Shown: piece after piece, positions 21,818 through 31,939 of the stretch
Numbering within the stretch: the stretch's first letter is position 1
How the letters are laid out: every line of letters starts with the position of its first letter
Source of the DNA: Ophiodon elongatus
Taxonomy: Eukaryota; Chordata; Actinopteri; Perciformes; Hexagrammidae
Length of the DNA: 64,000 nucleotides
Reading direction: 5' to 3'
Assembly: GCA_016806645.1 (NCBI GenBank)
Contig: JACSYO010001998.1
Location: 124,001 to 188,000 of the forward strand
Made by a program: the position numbers and the translations under genes
The notes under the pieces: model-generated
The model's database searches: none
Seen by the model: only the letters and a program-made list of their open reading frames with translations
Told to the model about the DNA's origin: nothing

Positions 21818-23045
21818 GAGAGAGCACCAGCCTCTTGTCCATGAGTACACTCACGCTTCCCTCTGCGTTATTACATAGTCGGCAGTCGTAGTTTGGTAGA
21901 AATACAATAATTCCAACAGGAAACCGCTCACAACAAGGTCTGTGGATTCTTTTGAGTAACAGCGTCATGATTTCTGGAAAGAAACATTACTGGCAATTTT
22001 TCTGTAAACACCAGCCGAGTTCCATTATATCGGAGAGAAAGTCAAACACTGAAAAAAAAAATGCAGCCCTCAATTTTAGCACCCAGGACAGCAGCATGCT
22101 CATCGTGACTTCCCCTCTTTTCTGGCGATGTTATCATTTTATCACCACGGACAGGTTTTTTTATGCTTTCCTCCAACTGCTGAAGTGAAGTTGACACAGT
22201 GTATGGGCTACTGTGGAGCGATGACAGCAGCCTGAGCCCTCCTCCAGCCTGTTATTCTATGTTACATCACCCCTGCTATTACACCACCATGTACTGCATT
22301 TCACTTAAAGAAATGTTCCAGGTTTTTCAATGTGGACTTCACCCTCATAATTGGGTTCCCTTTGATTATGGGTCATGCTAGAGCTGCATGTGCCATCGAG
22401 ACACTTGGGGAAACTCTGGCTCGCTCACGGGGACAATGACCAAAACCAGAGCAGTGTAGCAGAGACATAGAAATGTAAGCAAATCTGGGTTTACTGCCAC
22501 ATCTCCAACCAATAATCACAGGTTTAGTTGGAGGAAAATGATAACTTCTTATTTATGTGATTAGTTTTTAGATTCCTAACATGATTGCGGTCACTAATTT
22601 ACTTGCTTAGATTAGCCAAGATTTTATAGAAGAGAGAATACGGGTAACCAGAACACATGTTTGACAAGTTTTACAGACCAACTTCACCTTTGACCTACTG
22701 TGTTTACCTTGTTTTTGTCCCACAGGGATTATTTCCAACTTTCCGTTTTACCCCCAATTAAAGCGGTTGAAGTAGCTGTTACCTGCCCGACTGTCTGTCT
22801 GACTGCTTTTGTTTCTCGTCTTTGCTGTAGTGACGTCGTCGAGCTCCCGGATCACAGCAATTGCTTTTTGTAGCACAGCGTTGTCATACACTCAAAACCG
22901 TGAAAACAAGTCTGCAGGGTTCAATACTTCGGTGTAAAGCTCAAACTTAAAAATAAATCTTAACATGCTACATCTCTTGGTTGGACTGCAAGAAAATCAA
23001 TCATATCAGATATCTTGGCTGCAGAACAATATAGTTATCGATAGT
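21816..23045. other. non-coding, no gene seen
   Basis: No recognisable gene across about 1.2 kb; small frames at 21952-22188 and 22199-22381 have no known domain. Confidence 0.5.
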
Positions 23046-23068
23046 TATATATATATATATATATATAT
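23046..23068. repeat. (TA)n microsatellite
   Basis: About 11 TA units. Confidence 0.92.
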
Positions 23069-23523
23069 GCTTTTCTGTTTTCCAAAAATGAGTGAGGCCT
23101 CTTTGTATTGGTGCTAGAGGTTGAATCCCAGTATATCACCTGAGAGCTTTCTGTTCTTTTATTGAGAGTAATGTTTATGTTCTGTATGAAGAGACAAAGA
23201 GTTAGAGAGAGACCTCGGGCCCCCGAGCTGCCTTGTCCTGGTAAATGTGACCTCAACCATACAGCTAAATCCCTTTAAATATCACTATAGGTCCTAGTGT
23301 TGGACTGCAGATCTCTTAGCTGTGTGTGTGTGTGTGTCAGGTGGTAATGATATGGTCAATACTGAACCCTGGCAGAAATGTCCCCAGCAGAGGAAAATAA
23401 CAGGTTGCTGACAAAAACACAAACACAATCCTTATAAGCACAGTGAGGTAAGAGCCAAAGTGATGCTACAACTGTTAAGTATAGTTATCTGCACTGACAG
23501 GTTTTACAGTATGCACAGGCTCG

Positions 23524-23524
<1 letters not shown>

Positions 23525-23554
<30 letters not shown>
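23525..23554. repeat. (AC)n microsatellite
   Basis: About 15 uninterrupted AC units. Confidence 0.95.
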
Positions 23555-23556
<2 letters not shown>

Positions 23557-23630
23557 GACCTGGTTTGAATAAAAACTAGAAACCTTCTAACTACGGTGTC
23601 CGCTCTTATTTTCCCCTCTTTGGTCTTGCA

Positions 23631-23720
23631 GTTGTTCTCGGATCCGCCGGATACAGAGAAGTCCTCTTCTGCAGAAGTGAGAGCGTCTCCTCCAGAGGGT
23701 TTTTCCAACGGGCCCCGTGG
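23631..23720 (+). other. possible exon with strong splice acceptor
   Basis: A pyrimidine tract, TTTTCCCCTCTTTGGTCTTG, then CAG at 23628-23630 makes a near-consensus acceptor. The following sequence is GC-richer than its surroundings and open (Leu-Phe-Ser-Asp-Pro-Pro-Asp...Arg-Gly-Trp-Arg-Pro). A GAAGTGAGAG donor-like site lies at 23674-23683. No protein family was recognised, and a chance acceptor is quite possible. Confidence 0.2.
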
Positions 23721-23819
23721 ATGGAGACCAACTGTGCTGGCGCTAATGGTCCTGAGAGAGATGATAGATTATGTGTCACAATATAATATGTTTTTACCTA
23801 TATGTATGATTGAATAAGT

Positions 23820-25967
23820 GTCTGACACATTGAAAGAACAGGTGTAGATATTCGATTCGGTCTGCCTTATTTTCCACAAGCTGCTTGATCCAAATACTGA
23901 AGGTCCTGGTTCAGACCGACAAAGCTGAGCAGCTTAAATTATTCATTTGATCCGGTTGAATGTTTACCTGGAAGAATGTGGCTCCTAAAACTGTTGCTCC
24001 CAAGCAACAACCACCACTGCAGATTTTTGTTTTGTTTGTGTGTGTTTTATGATGGAGTTTCTGACCATGGTCCCATGAAAATAACACTGTACTGAAATCA
24101 ATGTAAAAACACACAAATTATCTCTTGAAATATAAAGTGGAATAATAACTCAATAGGTTAGGGTGAAAATAACATTTTATTTTGTCTTGGTGGATTTTGA
24201 AAGAGAAATTGGGGTTGTGTTTGATTGACAGTCACGTTGTTTACTCCTCAGCTCCTCACCACCTCCAACCCATTGACCGAGTTTGCCCTTCTTGTCTCCG
24301 GTAACTGAGCAGTAAATACGATTCCAAGCCTCTCTCACAGACTTTTGTTCCACCCAGAGACGGTTGTCTGACTTCGTCCTCGAATCGACAGCTCAGATTT
24401 TTGCCGCTGCTTTCCAGCTGCAGGAAGACAACAGAGCAGAGACAGTCGCTGCTGCGTCCAATCAGAGGGCCCTGAGGACATGAACACACTCTGACCACTT
24501 TGTCTCACGCTAGACATTCCCGTTGGACTGGGAAAGGAATCCGCTGGGCAGAGAGAGTGGAGCAGAGCCGCCGGGTGTGTGGACGCGTTCTGTCTGCGTC
24601 CGCTGACATAATGGGTTCTGTTACAGAGACGTCCCTCCCACAGGACCGTCTGCACAGCCGCCACTCGGTCTGTCCTACTTCCTGCTTTAATGTAGAAGCC
24701 AATATCCTTTTTGTAGAGCACATGCGCTCCACATTCCAGACTCGTAAAAAAAGAAGGTCAAGTTATAGAGTGATTTTAGCATGTAATCCATCATCTTTTA
24801 TCACTTCTCAGGCTGGTGATGTGTACGTGTTGAGAGTAGGAGGACGAGAGGAAAATACAATACATCTGATGTATTCTGGGTTTGTTTTGAGTTTTATCAA
24901 ATGAAAAGTCCCAGGCACAAAGACAAGAAGAGGAGCTCTGAGTTCAGGTTTCGTCCCCCGTCCATCCACACGAGTCTCTCGCCAGTCCTGGATTATTTTC
25001 TTTTTTTAGAAATCTTCTAGTGGCAGTGGAACTCAACAGAAGAAATAGATACAATTGTGAGTGGGATAATTTGGAGGCAAGCCAACAGAAAATGACGGCA
25101 TTAAGTATATTTACCTGACAAGGACCTTTTATGGCTGTGTGAATGGATAGACGGGACGACAAAGCATCTGACTTTCACACAGGAGACACTTTCTTTTGGT
25201 TCTATTGGTTTCTCTGAACCATGACTAGGATTTGTTTTTCAAAATAGAGAATTTTATTCTGGTGAAATTCACAAAGCACAAAAGTGGGAAAGAAAACCAA
25301 TTAGAATCACCTCCAACTAAAAACCCTCAGGTCATCTTTATCATGAGAGAGCCTCTCTCAGGATCAGGCATCAGGACTGGTGAGATGTATCCACCAAACT
25401 TGAAAACAGTGTTTTGGTTGGACATCTTACAGCAGAACGCCATCACAATGAAGCTTTGAAAAGACTTTTCCAAACCACAGTGTGGTGGATCTGTCACAGG
25501 ACCAACAACTTTCAAGGTCTTAAGAGGACTCAGAACTTAAAAGTATTGTGACGTGTATTCACTTTTTCTGTAATACTTGTCATTCTGAAGCAAAGGAAGC
25601 AAGGCAGAGATACAACTCCTGCCTCACGAAACACCCAAAACATCTGTGCACATTCTGTGCAGCCATACACAAAATACACATACAGATGTACACGTCTTTA
25701 CACATACTTTATGGAGTTGTCCCTTTAAATATTGCAGATTTAAGTGCATAATGTTCCAATAAAAGAAAATGCCCGTAAAAGCAAAATTGTGCTGTTTGAG
25801 AATAAAACGGAGCCCTCCGCAGTGTCATCCCGCCAACTCTGCCCGGTGACAGAGGGGATGAGCCATCTGATAGGCTGTAAATAATTGAAAAGGGAAGGAT
25901 TATATCACTTTTATGAGGAGAGCTGCAGAAAGGATGCCAGCAGGCAGAGAAATGTTGACTGATGCAA

Positions 25968-25968
<1 letters not shown>
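23820..25968. other. non-coding, no gene seen
   Basis: No recognisable gene in about 2.1 kb. The segment 24240-24760 is GC-richer and carries overlapping frames on both strands (24500-24904 on +, 24335-24721 on -). None shows a known domain, a signal peptide or a membrane segment. Confidence 0.5.

Positions 25969-26024
<56 letters not shown>
25969..26024. repeat. (AC)n microsatellite
   Basis: About 28 uninterrupted AC units. Confidence 0.96.
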
Positions 26025-26027
<3 letters not shown>

Positions 26028-26640
26028 AGCACGAGTCTCTGCTGTGTCGTGACTATGCAGAATTTATAATTTTACATAATAGATCAAATAAAAGTGGAGA
26101 ACAAAAAATGAAAAGACAACAAAGAGAGAAAGAGATGAAGATACAAAAAAAGAGAAGAAAGTTAGACAATCAAGGAAGTTACTGTTTTCTGAATAGAAGA
26201 CATATTGGACACATTTACGCGATCACATAACAGCTTGACGTTGGATCCTGCCTCTGACGGTCTTCAGATGTGTTCAGCTGAACAGCTCTTCAGAAGGGTG
26301 CTAAATTTGACATCCGGAGCATATCCTATGATTGAGGGATGGCCTCCACACGGCTCTCAGCCTGGCGCAGGCTGAGCCGGCAGCACGCGGCTAACGGTGC
26401 TTAAAGCACAAAGTGCAAACGACGGGAACGGTGCTGACAGAGCTAACAGTGTTGATGGGTAAGTTTGGTGTTTCTCAACCTGGACTCTATTTTCTCATGT
26501 TTTCGTGTCTTTGGGGCCGTCGTTCACATTCCCTCAAATCCATGGTTGTCAATGTAGCTGCGTGGAAGGCATGCTCACAAACCGACACGGCCCCAGTGAG
26601 AAGCGTTCCTAAATGCCTAATTTTCATGATGCGACGGCTT
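26025..26640. other. non-coding, no gene seen
   Basis: No gene recognised. A purine-rich AAGAGA tract lies at 26090-26165. Confidence 0.5.
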
Positions 26641-26860
26641 CGCCCCTTTCGTATAGTTTGGTCAGTGTGGCTTACTGCGAAATTACCGCAACTTCAGCAT
26701 CATCGTCATTGCAGCATCATCATCATCGTCATTGCAGCATCATCGTCATTGCAGCATCATCATCATCGTCATTGCAGCATCATCATCATCGTCATTGCAG
26801 GATCATCGTCATTGCAGCAGGCAGGTTTCGGTTGCTTAGTATCGACAGCGTAACCCCCAA
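26641..26860 (+). repeat. dispersed repeat carrying a 17/23-bp minisatellite
   Basis: Six tandem units at 26696-26815 alternate between 17 bp (AGCATCATCGTCATTGC) and 23 bp, the longer form having two extra CAT triplets; order 17-23-17-23-23-17. The flanks, GTCAGTGTGGCTTACTGCGA and GGTTGCTTAGTATCGACAG, match the flanks of a single short segment at 41626-41705 (GTCAGTGAGGCCTACTGCTA and GGTTGCTTAGTAACGACAG). The minisatellite thus arose inside a copy of a dispersed repeat. The 146-codon frame through it is an artefact. Confidence 0.85.
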
Positions 26861-27260
26861 GCACTTTGGATAAAAGGATGAAAGCGGGCGTAGGGTATTC
26901 CACGCACTTTTTTTTAAGATTTCAGAACTAGACTTCTCCCTGAGTGAGACTCTTTCCATAATGTTACACACACTTCTGATAATAATAATCTGAGCCTGCC
27001 TGTGGCAAAAACAAACACTTTTAGTGAAAGAACGTTGACGGCGGGGAGTTGCCCTGAGCTACTACATTGCAGCCCGTTTGGCGGATGCCTGTCTGCGGCG
27101 CTCTCCTTCAATACCGGCACAATGTTTTTCTCTCTATTGCTGCTATTATTATTTGCTCTAAATTTAGCCCATTTAAATGTACCTCTAGCCTATAAATCAC
27201 TTTTCTCTGTTTGCTAGCAGTATTAGACATCAAATAGTCCAATTGACATGTCAAAGCAGA

Positions 27261-27261
<1 letters not shown>
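26861..27261. other. non-coding, no gene seen
   Basis: No gene recognised. Confidence 0.5.

Positions 27262-27304
<43 letters not shown>
27262..27304. repeat. (AC)n microsatellite
   Basis: About 21 uninterrupted AC units. Confidence 0.96.
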
Positions 27305-27306
<2 letters not shown>

Positions 27307-28099
27307 TAGATGGAGTAACTATAAAAACCTGACCACCTGGTTAGGTTAACAAATAAACATTTAACATAATCCAGGCAGTAATTACGTTTCCTTACAAACA
27401 TATTTAAGGATTAAACAGTTACAGTATAAAAGCGTCATTTCTAAACATACATAGCCTTTAAAATTGTGTTGGAGCAAAAATGGTATCTAGATGTTTCAAA
27501 GTGTTTGAACAAATGGAGCCCAGCTTCAGTCACTCACTTTGCCCTGCAAATCACCAAATAAATGCATTCCGGCACACTATATTATTGTGATTATAGAGTT
27601 TTATGTGAATCATATCAGGGGACATACAACATTCCTGGAAATCAGGAGAGCAGAAACACTTATTGATCTAATGCTCAAAGCAGTTAGAGATCAGCTGACG
27701 TCTCGAGTGTCTGAAACAGGCCAAGGCGATCGATGCAGTGAGCAAGTGCTAATTTCTTCACATTTAATATTGTTGTATTAATTAAACAATATTGAAGGAA
27801 TGTGGCCTTGCCAAGGATTCCTTTTTTTTTTATTCCCTCTACATTTATCTACTTATTCTATAAAAGAACAAGGTTTTAACGTAGAGAATATGCAATGCCT
27901 TCCTGTAATATTGTTAAGAGTTTAAACTAACTAGAAAAACAAAAAGGAACTAACTACATTTTACCTTTGATACAGAAGTGCAATTTAATAATACTACATT
28001 TTAGATTCCTGTAAAGGGGCTGTCAGTAAAATATGGCAACGGTGACTTATTTTATTGAACATCAGCACAACGTTTTATAGTGGTCGATTCATTTGTTCA

Positions 28100-28215
28100 A
28101 AACAATGTTTCAGTCCCGCTGGCCTTCCTCTGGCTGCATGAAAACTATCAGACACATTTAATTACCAAATCACCTGGCACAGGTGTGGGCCAATTAACTC
28201 CATCATCAGTGATAC
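28100..28215 (+). repeat. diverged repeat pair, member 1
   Basis: CAATGTTTCAGTCCCGCTGG, a CTGGCTG block, and AAATCACCTGGCACAGGTGT match in order with 29869-29975 (CAATGTTTCAGCCCTAATGA, CAGGCTG, AGATCACCTGTCACAGGTGT). The two are the same family in the same orientation. The family is not identified. Confidence 0.6.
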
Positions 28216-28225
28216 AGCAGCTATA

Positions 28226-28249
28226 CTATCTATCTATCTATCTATCTAT
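28226..28249. repeat. (CTAT)n microsatellite
   Basis: About six CTAT units. Confidence 0.93.
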
Positions 28250-28886
28250 ATTTTATGAATGGTTTCATTCCAAAATGCCACACAGCAGCATGCATGCCTA
28301 AAATAAACCATAGAAAATGGGAGTGTTTCCCTTTCAGGTTCACCAATAGGAGCTGTTTGTATTAAGGAGGTCGCTACGTAGCTCTGCATCTGTGTTTCCA
28401 GGCTGCTGTACTCTTTTAATTCTCAGAGAGTAAGAGCTGCTTTCAAACTTTTTATCTGTTCGCTCCTTTGTTCTTTATCTGCCTCTTTCGGTTTCTAACT
28501 TTCTCATTACTGGATCTCGTTCTTTTTTAGCTCTCTTCTGCTTACCCCCTTTTTTGTGAAACTTTTTTTTTACTGTCTACGCTCCCACCCCCCTCGTTCT
28601 TTTTTCCTTCCTTCAGGGTTAGTAATAAAATCCTTATCAAGGCTTTTTAGTTGTAAAAGTTTTTTTTGTTCCTATTCAGGCATCCCTCAGAGATTCCCTA
28701 TGAAAGAGGACCCAGTTACACAAGGACATGATTTCAGTTAAAATAACGCATAAATCTGACAAGCTGCACCAAAAACACAGGCTCAAAATTGAAATCTGAG
28801 GATAAACATGTAGATACTGGGACGATGTGTGACAAAAATGTAGTTTGAAAATGGGAAACACTGAAAAATACCAACGTCATGTCATA

Positions 28887-29387
28887 GGCCGTGTTTCCAT
28901 TCAATTGTCAAGCAAATGTTCAGCAAATTTCTTATCGCAAATAAGAAATGTAAAATTAGGCTCAACTGGTTTGCAGCAATAACACATCTGAGGTTGGCGC
29001 TATAGTCTACGCAGTCGCCAGTAAACGGTATATAAAATACAGAAGTAGGATGCGAACAGGAAACAAAACAAGTCGCCATGAACATCTAACCATCAACAAG
29101 TGAAAAATGGAGCGAGGTCTTCCGGCATTTATTCCATTTTTGATTGTCCTTTCATTTCAGCTAGTATTGGCCGTGTTTCATTTTGTCTGGAGACAATTTA
29201 AATAAATATTTGCGAAGGCGTGACAGCAGAAATGGCTGTTCAGCCATGTGAATTAAATCATTTGCACATCGCAACTTATTCGACAAAGGTGCTTCCATAT
29301 CCTATTTATCACATCAACAATTTTTTTAGCGCTATATAGGATGTTTTCTCAAATTTCATTACAGCTATTGTTTATGGAAACATGGCG
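28887..29387. mobile_element. about 500-bp MITE, GTGTTTCCAT ends
   Basis: The left end GGCCGTGTTTCCAT and the right end ATGGAAACATGGCGA are imperfect inverted repeats (about 12 of 14 positions). The interior is AT-rich and non-coding. Ends of this form are frequent in teleost PIF/Harbinger-like MITEs, but no clean 3-bp duplication could be fixed, so the class is inferred. Confidence 0.55.
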
Positions 29388-30342
29388 ATGGTGACCACAC
29401 TGCTGCCCTCATTCTCTTTTATCACAAATGTACTGTTTTCATTCACTTCCTTTTTGCAGATTATTTTACTCTCCTTTAAGTTTCTTAAATGCGTGCACAG
29501 ATGTTTCACATTAAAATTAGAAAGCTTTTAATTTGAAACAAATGCACGAACTGTTGAGTTAAATGTTACATTCTTCAAAAAAAGGAATAAAAGAGAAGTA
29601 AGAGATACCGGCATTGATCAAGAACCCACGATCACCCACAATTTCTTTTAGTTTTTTAGGGCAGTGTCAGTAGAATTTGCTTTGCTTGTTCTTTCATTGC
29701 AGTTTCTTCAATTGTAACAAATCAGCTGGCAATTCTACCTCTGCATGTCATTTACCTGCAATTCATCACCTTATTTTAAGTTTATTATTGGGTCTAAAAG
29801 TCTAGGTGTTTCTCTCCATCACTTTCATGAAATCATGTGTCAAACAAGGGCCCAACATGATGCAAAGCAATGTTTCAGCCCTAATGACTTATTCAGGCTG
29901 AAATAAGTCATTTCAAGAACATAACAATAAACTACCAGATCACCTGTCACAGGTGTTTGTCAGTCATCAATCAACAGTAGATTTATCTGTATCAGGTGCT
30001 GGTGAAATTCAAAACAAACAATCTACACAAGACAAGTTCTTTAAGAGCCTTTTTCCTAAAGTAGCAAGTAACCTTGTAACAAGGTTACAAGGTTTTTTAT
30101 GCGTCATTGTACGAGATTATAGTCCCAATTTGCTACAGAGGAAAGAACACCATTTCTTTTGTAAAAATCAGATAAAGATGCCCCTCATCGCCCTCCCTGT
30201 TTGCATTAGCAATAGAACCTTTGGCTCAACAAATTGAGTGACAGAAAGGAGAAATAAGTGGAATTACAAATCGGCAAGAAGCAATATAAACGTAGTTTAT
30301 GTTTTACTCTAAGTTGTGTGAACATTTCCATTCCATATGTAA
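29388..30342. other. non-coding; repeat pair member 2 and a palindrome
   Basis: No gene recognised. 29865-29980 is the partner of 28100-28215. A 9-bp perfect hairpin with a 3-nt loop lies at 30068-30088 (arms GTAACCTTG and CAAGGTTAC). Confidence 0.55.
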
Positions 30343-30645
30343 TTGATAGTGTCCAAATTTTCTAAGATTTCAGGTTATAAAATTATTTCAGGGAAAACAG
30401 AATTAATGGTAATAGACAAAAGTGTAAATAACTTGGAAATTCTAAAACAATTTAAAGTGCAAACAACACATTACATACCTTGGTTGCTATATCAGTGCAG
30501 ATGTTACAGCTGTATAATGAACAATTCTTTACATGGATTAAAGACCTTAAGCAGGACATTGAATGGTGGTCTGATTTGAAAATCAACTTAATAGGTAGAC
30601 TCAATCTTTTCAAGATGATTTGGCTGCCAAAATTTCTCAGCAAAC
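30343..30645 (+). mobile_element. L1/Tx1-like LINE, RT 3' fragment
   Basis: Decayed coding sequence in more than one frame. A Phe-Ser-Lys-Ile-Ser-Gly-Tyr-Lys-Ile block (near 30355) is followed by a Thr-His-Tyr-Ile-Pro-Trp-Leu block (30462-30485). Then comes Trp-Trp-Ser-Asp-Leu-Lys-Ile-Asn-Leu-Ile-Gly-Arg-Leu-Asn and a Trp-Leu-Pro-Lys-Phe-Leu end (30567-30640). This order (SGYKIN, YLGI, LAGRI, WLPKFLY) is the post-catalytic RT region of fish L1-clade elements. It stops abruptly at the Tc1 sequence. 5' limit not resolved. Confidence 0.75.
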
Positions 30646-30646
30646 G

Positions 30647-30818
30647 GCGCTTCTCAGTACAGATGGATAATGACCCAAAACATATTGTGAAAATAGTCCA
30701 AGAGCTTCTCAAGACAAAGAAATGGAACAGTCTTCAATGGCCAAGTCAGTCATGTTTTTAACTTACTTCAGATAAAAGTGAAGGCAGAAAGACCCACACA
30801 CAAGCAGCAGCTGAAGGC
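30647..30818 (+). pseudogene. Tc1-like transposase, middle part
   Basis: The + strand reads Asp-Asn-Asp-Pro-Lys-His (30666-30683), the block with the second catalytic Asp of Tc1/mariner DDE transposases. It is followed by Leu-Gln-Trp-Pro-Ser-Gln-Ser (30733-30755) and, after a frameshift, Lys-Ala-Glu-Arg-Pro and Gln-Gln-Leu-Lys. The N-terminal paired-type DNA-binding domain and the first Asp are missing. The gene is cut at 30818 by an L2 LINE and continues at 33236. Upstream it runs in frame with L1 sequence (open frame 30480-30761), a chance chimera. Confidence 0.88.
30814..30818. repeat. L2 target duplication, left
   Basis: GAAGG, repeated at 33236-33240. Excision of the L2 plus one copy restores CTG AAG GAG GCT GCA, the expected Leu-Lys-Glu-Ala-Ala of the Tc1 transposase. 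Confidence 0.8.
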
Positions 30819-31226
30819 AAGGCAAGTTTATTTGTATACCATATTTCAACAACAAGGCAATTCAAAGTGCTTCACATAAAAGCATCAAAACAATGCAAAA
30901 GAAAAGAAGATTTAAAGACAATTAAGAACATTCAGTAAAACATTAAAAAGCTAAAAAATAGAATCCTTTGCATTCTACTGTTTAGGTTCTCTGAACCACG
31001 GTTTGCTAAACCTCTGTTTTAGTTACTTCTGGGACTAAATTAGTTTATTTTAAATCCCCTGGACTCTTTCCAGTTCCCTGAATTGGAGTTTACAAGTCGT
31101 CCAGACTCTTTTCAATTCCCTGAACTGAAGCGTTCACACGTCCCCCGGACTCTTGCCAGTTAAAAGTTGCAGTGCAGTTTAAGAAATAATGAAATGCAGA
31201 AAATGATTAAGATCCTTGAATCTGGT

Positions 31227-31721
31227 TCAATTAAAGGCAACAGCAAACAGAAGTGTCTTCAATCTGGATTTAAAGGAGTTTAGGGTCTCAGCAGACCTGC
31301 AGCTTTCAAGGACCTTGTTCCAGATGTGTGGAGCAGAAAAACTGAACGCTGCTTCTCCATGTTTAGTTCTGACTCTTGGAACAGAAAGTAGACCAGTCCC
31401 AGATGACCTAAGGGGTCGGGATGGTTCATAAGGTAGCAGCAGATCAGAAATGTATGTAGGCCCTAAACCATTCAGTGCTTTATAAACCATCAGCAGGATT
31501 TTAAAGTTGATTCTTTGTTGGACAGGAAGCCAGTGCAAAGACCTCAGAACTGGAGTGATGTGATCCACTTTCTTGGTCTTAGTGAGGACTCGAGCTGCAG
31601 CGTTCTGAATCAGCTGCAGCTTTCTGACTGACTTTTTACAGAGACCTGTAAACACACCGTAACAGTAGTCCAGTCTACTGAAGATAAAAGTGTGGACAAG
31701 TTTTTCCAAATCCTGACACAA
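31227..31721 (-). pseudogene. L2 ORF2, C-terminal part
   Basis: An open frame of 164 codons: Phe-Ile-Phe-Ser-Arg-Leu-Asp-Tyr-Cys near its start, Leu-Gln-Leu-Ile-Gln-Asn-Ala-Ala-Ala-Arg, Leu-His-Trp-Leu-Pro-Val, and a Ser-Val-Pro-Arg-Val-Arg-Thr block ahead of an Ala-Phe-Ser-Phe-Ser-Ala-Pro end. These are the conserved post-RT blocks of L2-clade LINEs. It is in a different frame from the RT part. The link region 31722-31939 still reads L2 protein after the stop at 31940-31942, until a small deletion near 31725. Confidence 0.9.
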
Positions 31722-31939
31722 GTCCTCTAATCCTTCAGGTGATAGTAGGCTGATTTTGTAATAGTCTTGATATGGCTGTTCAGGTTGAGGTCTGAATCCA
31801 TAACTACACCTAGGTTTCTGGCATGTTTAGTGTTTTTTAACATCAGTGATTGAAGCTGAGCGCTGACTTTCAATCGTTCATCCTTGCTACCAAAAACAAT
31901 TACTTCTGTTTTATCTTTATTTAATTGAAGAAAATTCTG

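Larger units (their letters stand above)
27305..28886. other. non-coding; small repeats
   Basis: No gene recognised. It holds the (CTAT)n tract at 28226-28249 and one member of a diverged repeat pair at 28100-28215, whose partner lies at 29865-29980. Confidence 0.5.

Noticed and set aside
24335..24904. Overlapping frames of 128 (-) and 134 (+) codons in a GC-richer segment
   Set aside because: Neither resembles a protein family that I know, and both strands are open to similar lengths, as expected from composition.
26413..26853. 146-codon frame on the + strand
   Set aside because: Its second half is the 17/23-bp minisatellite and the first half shows no domain.
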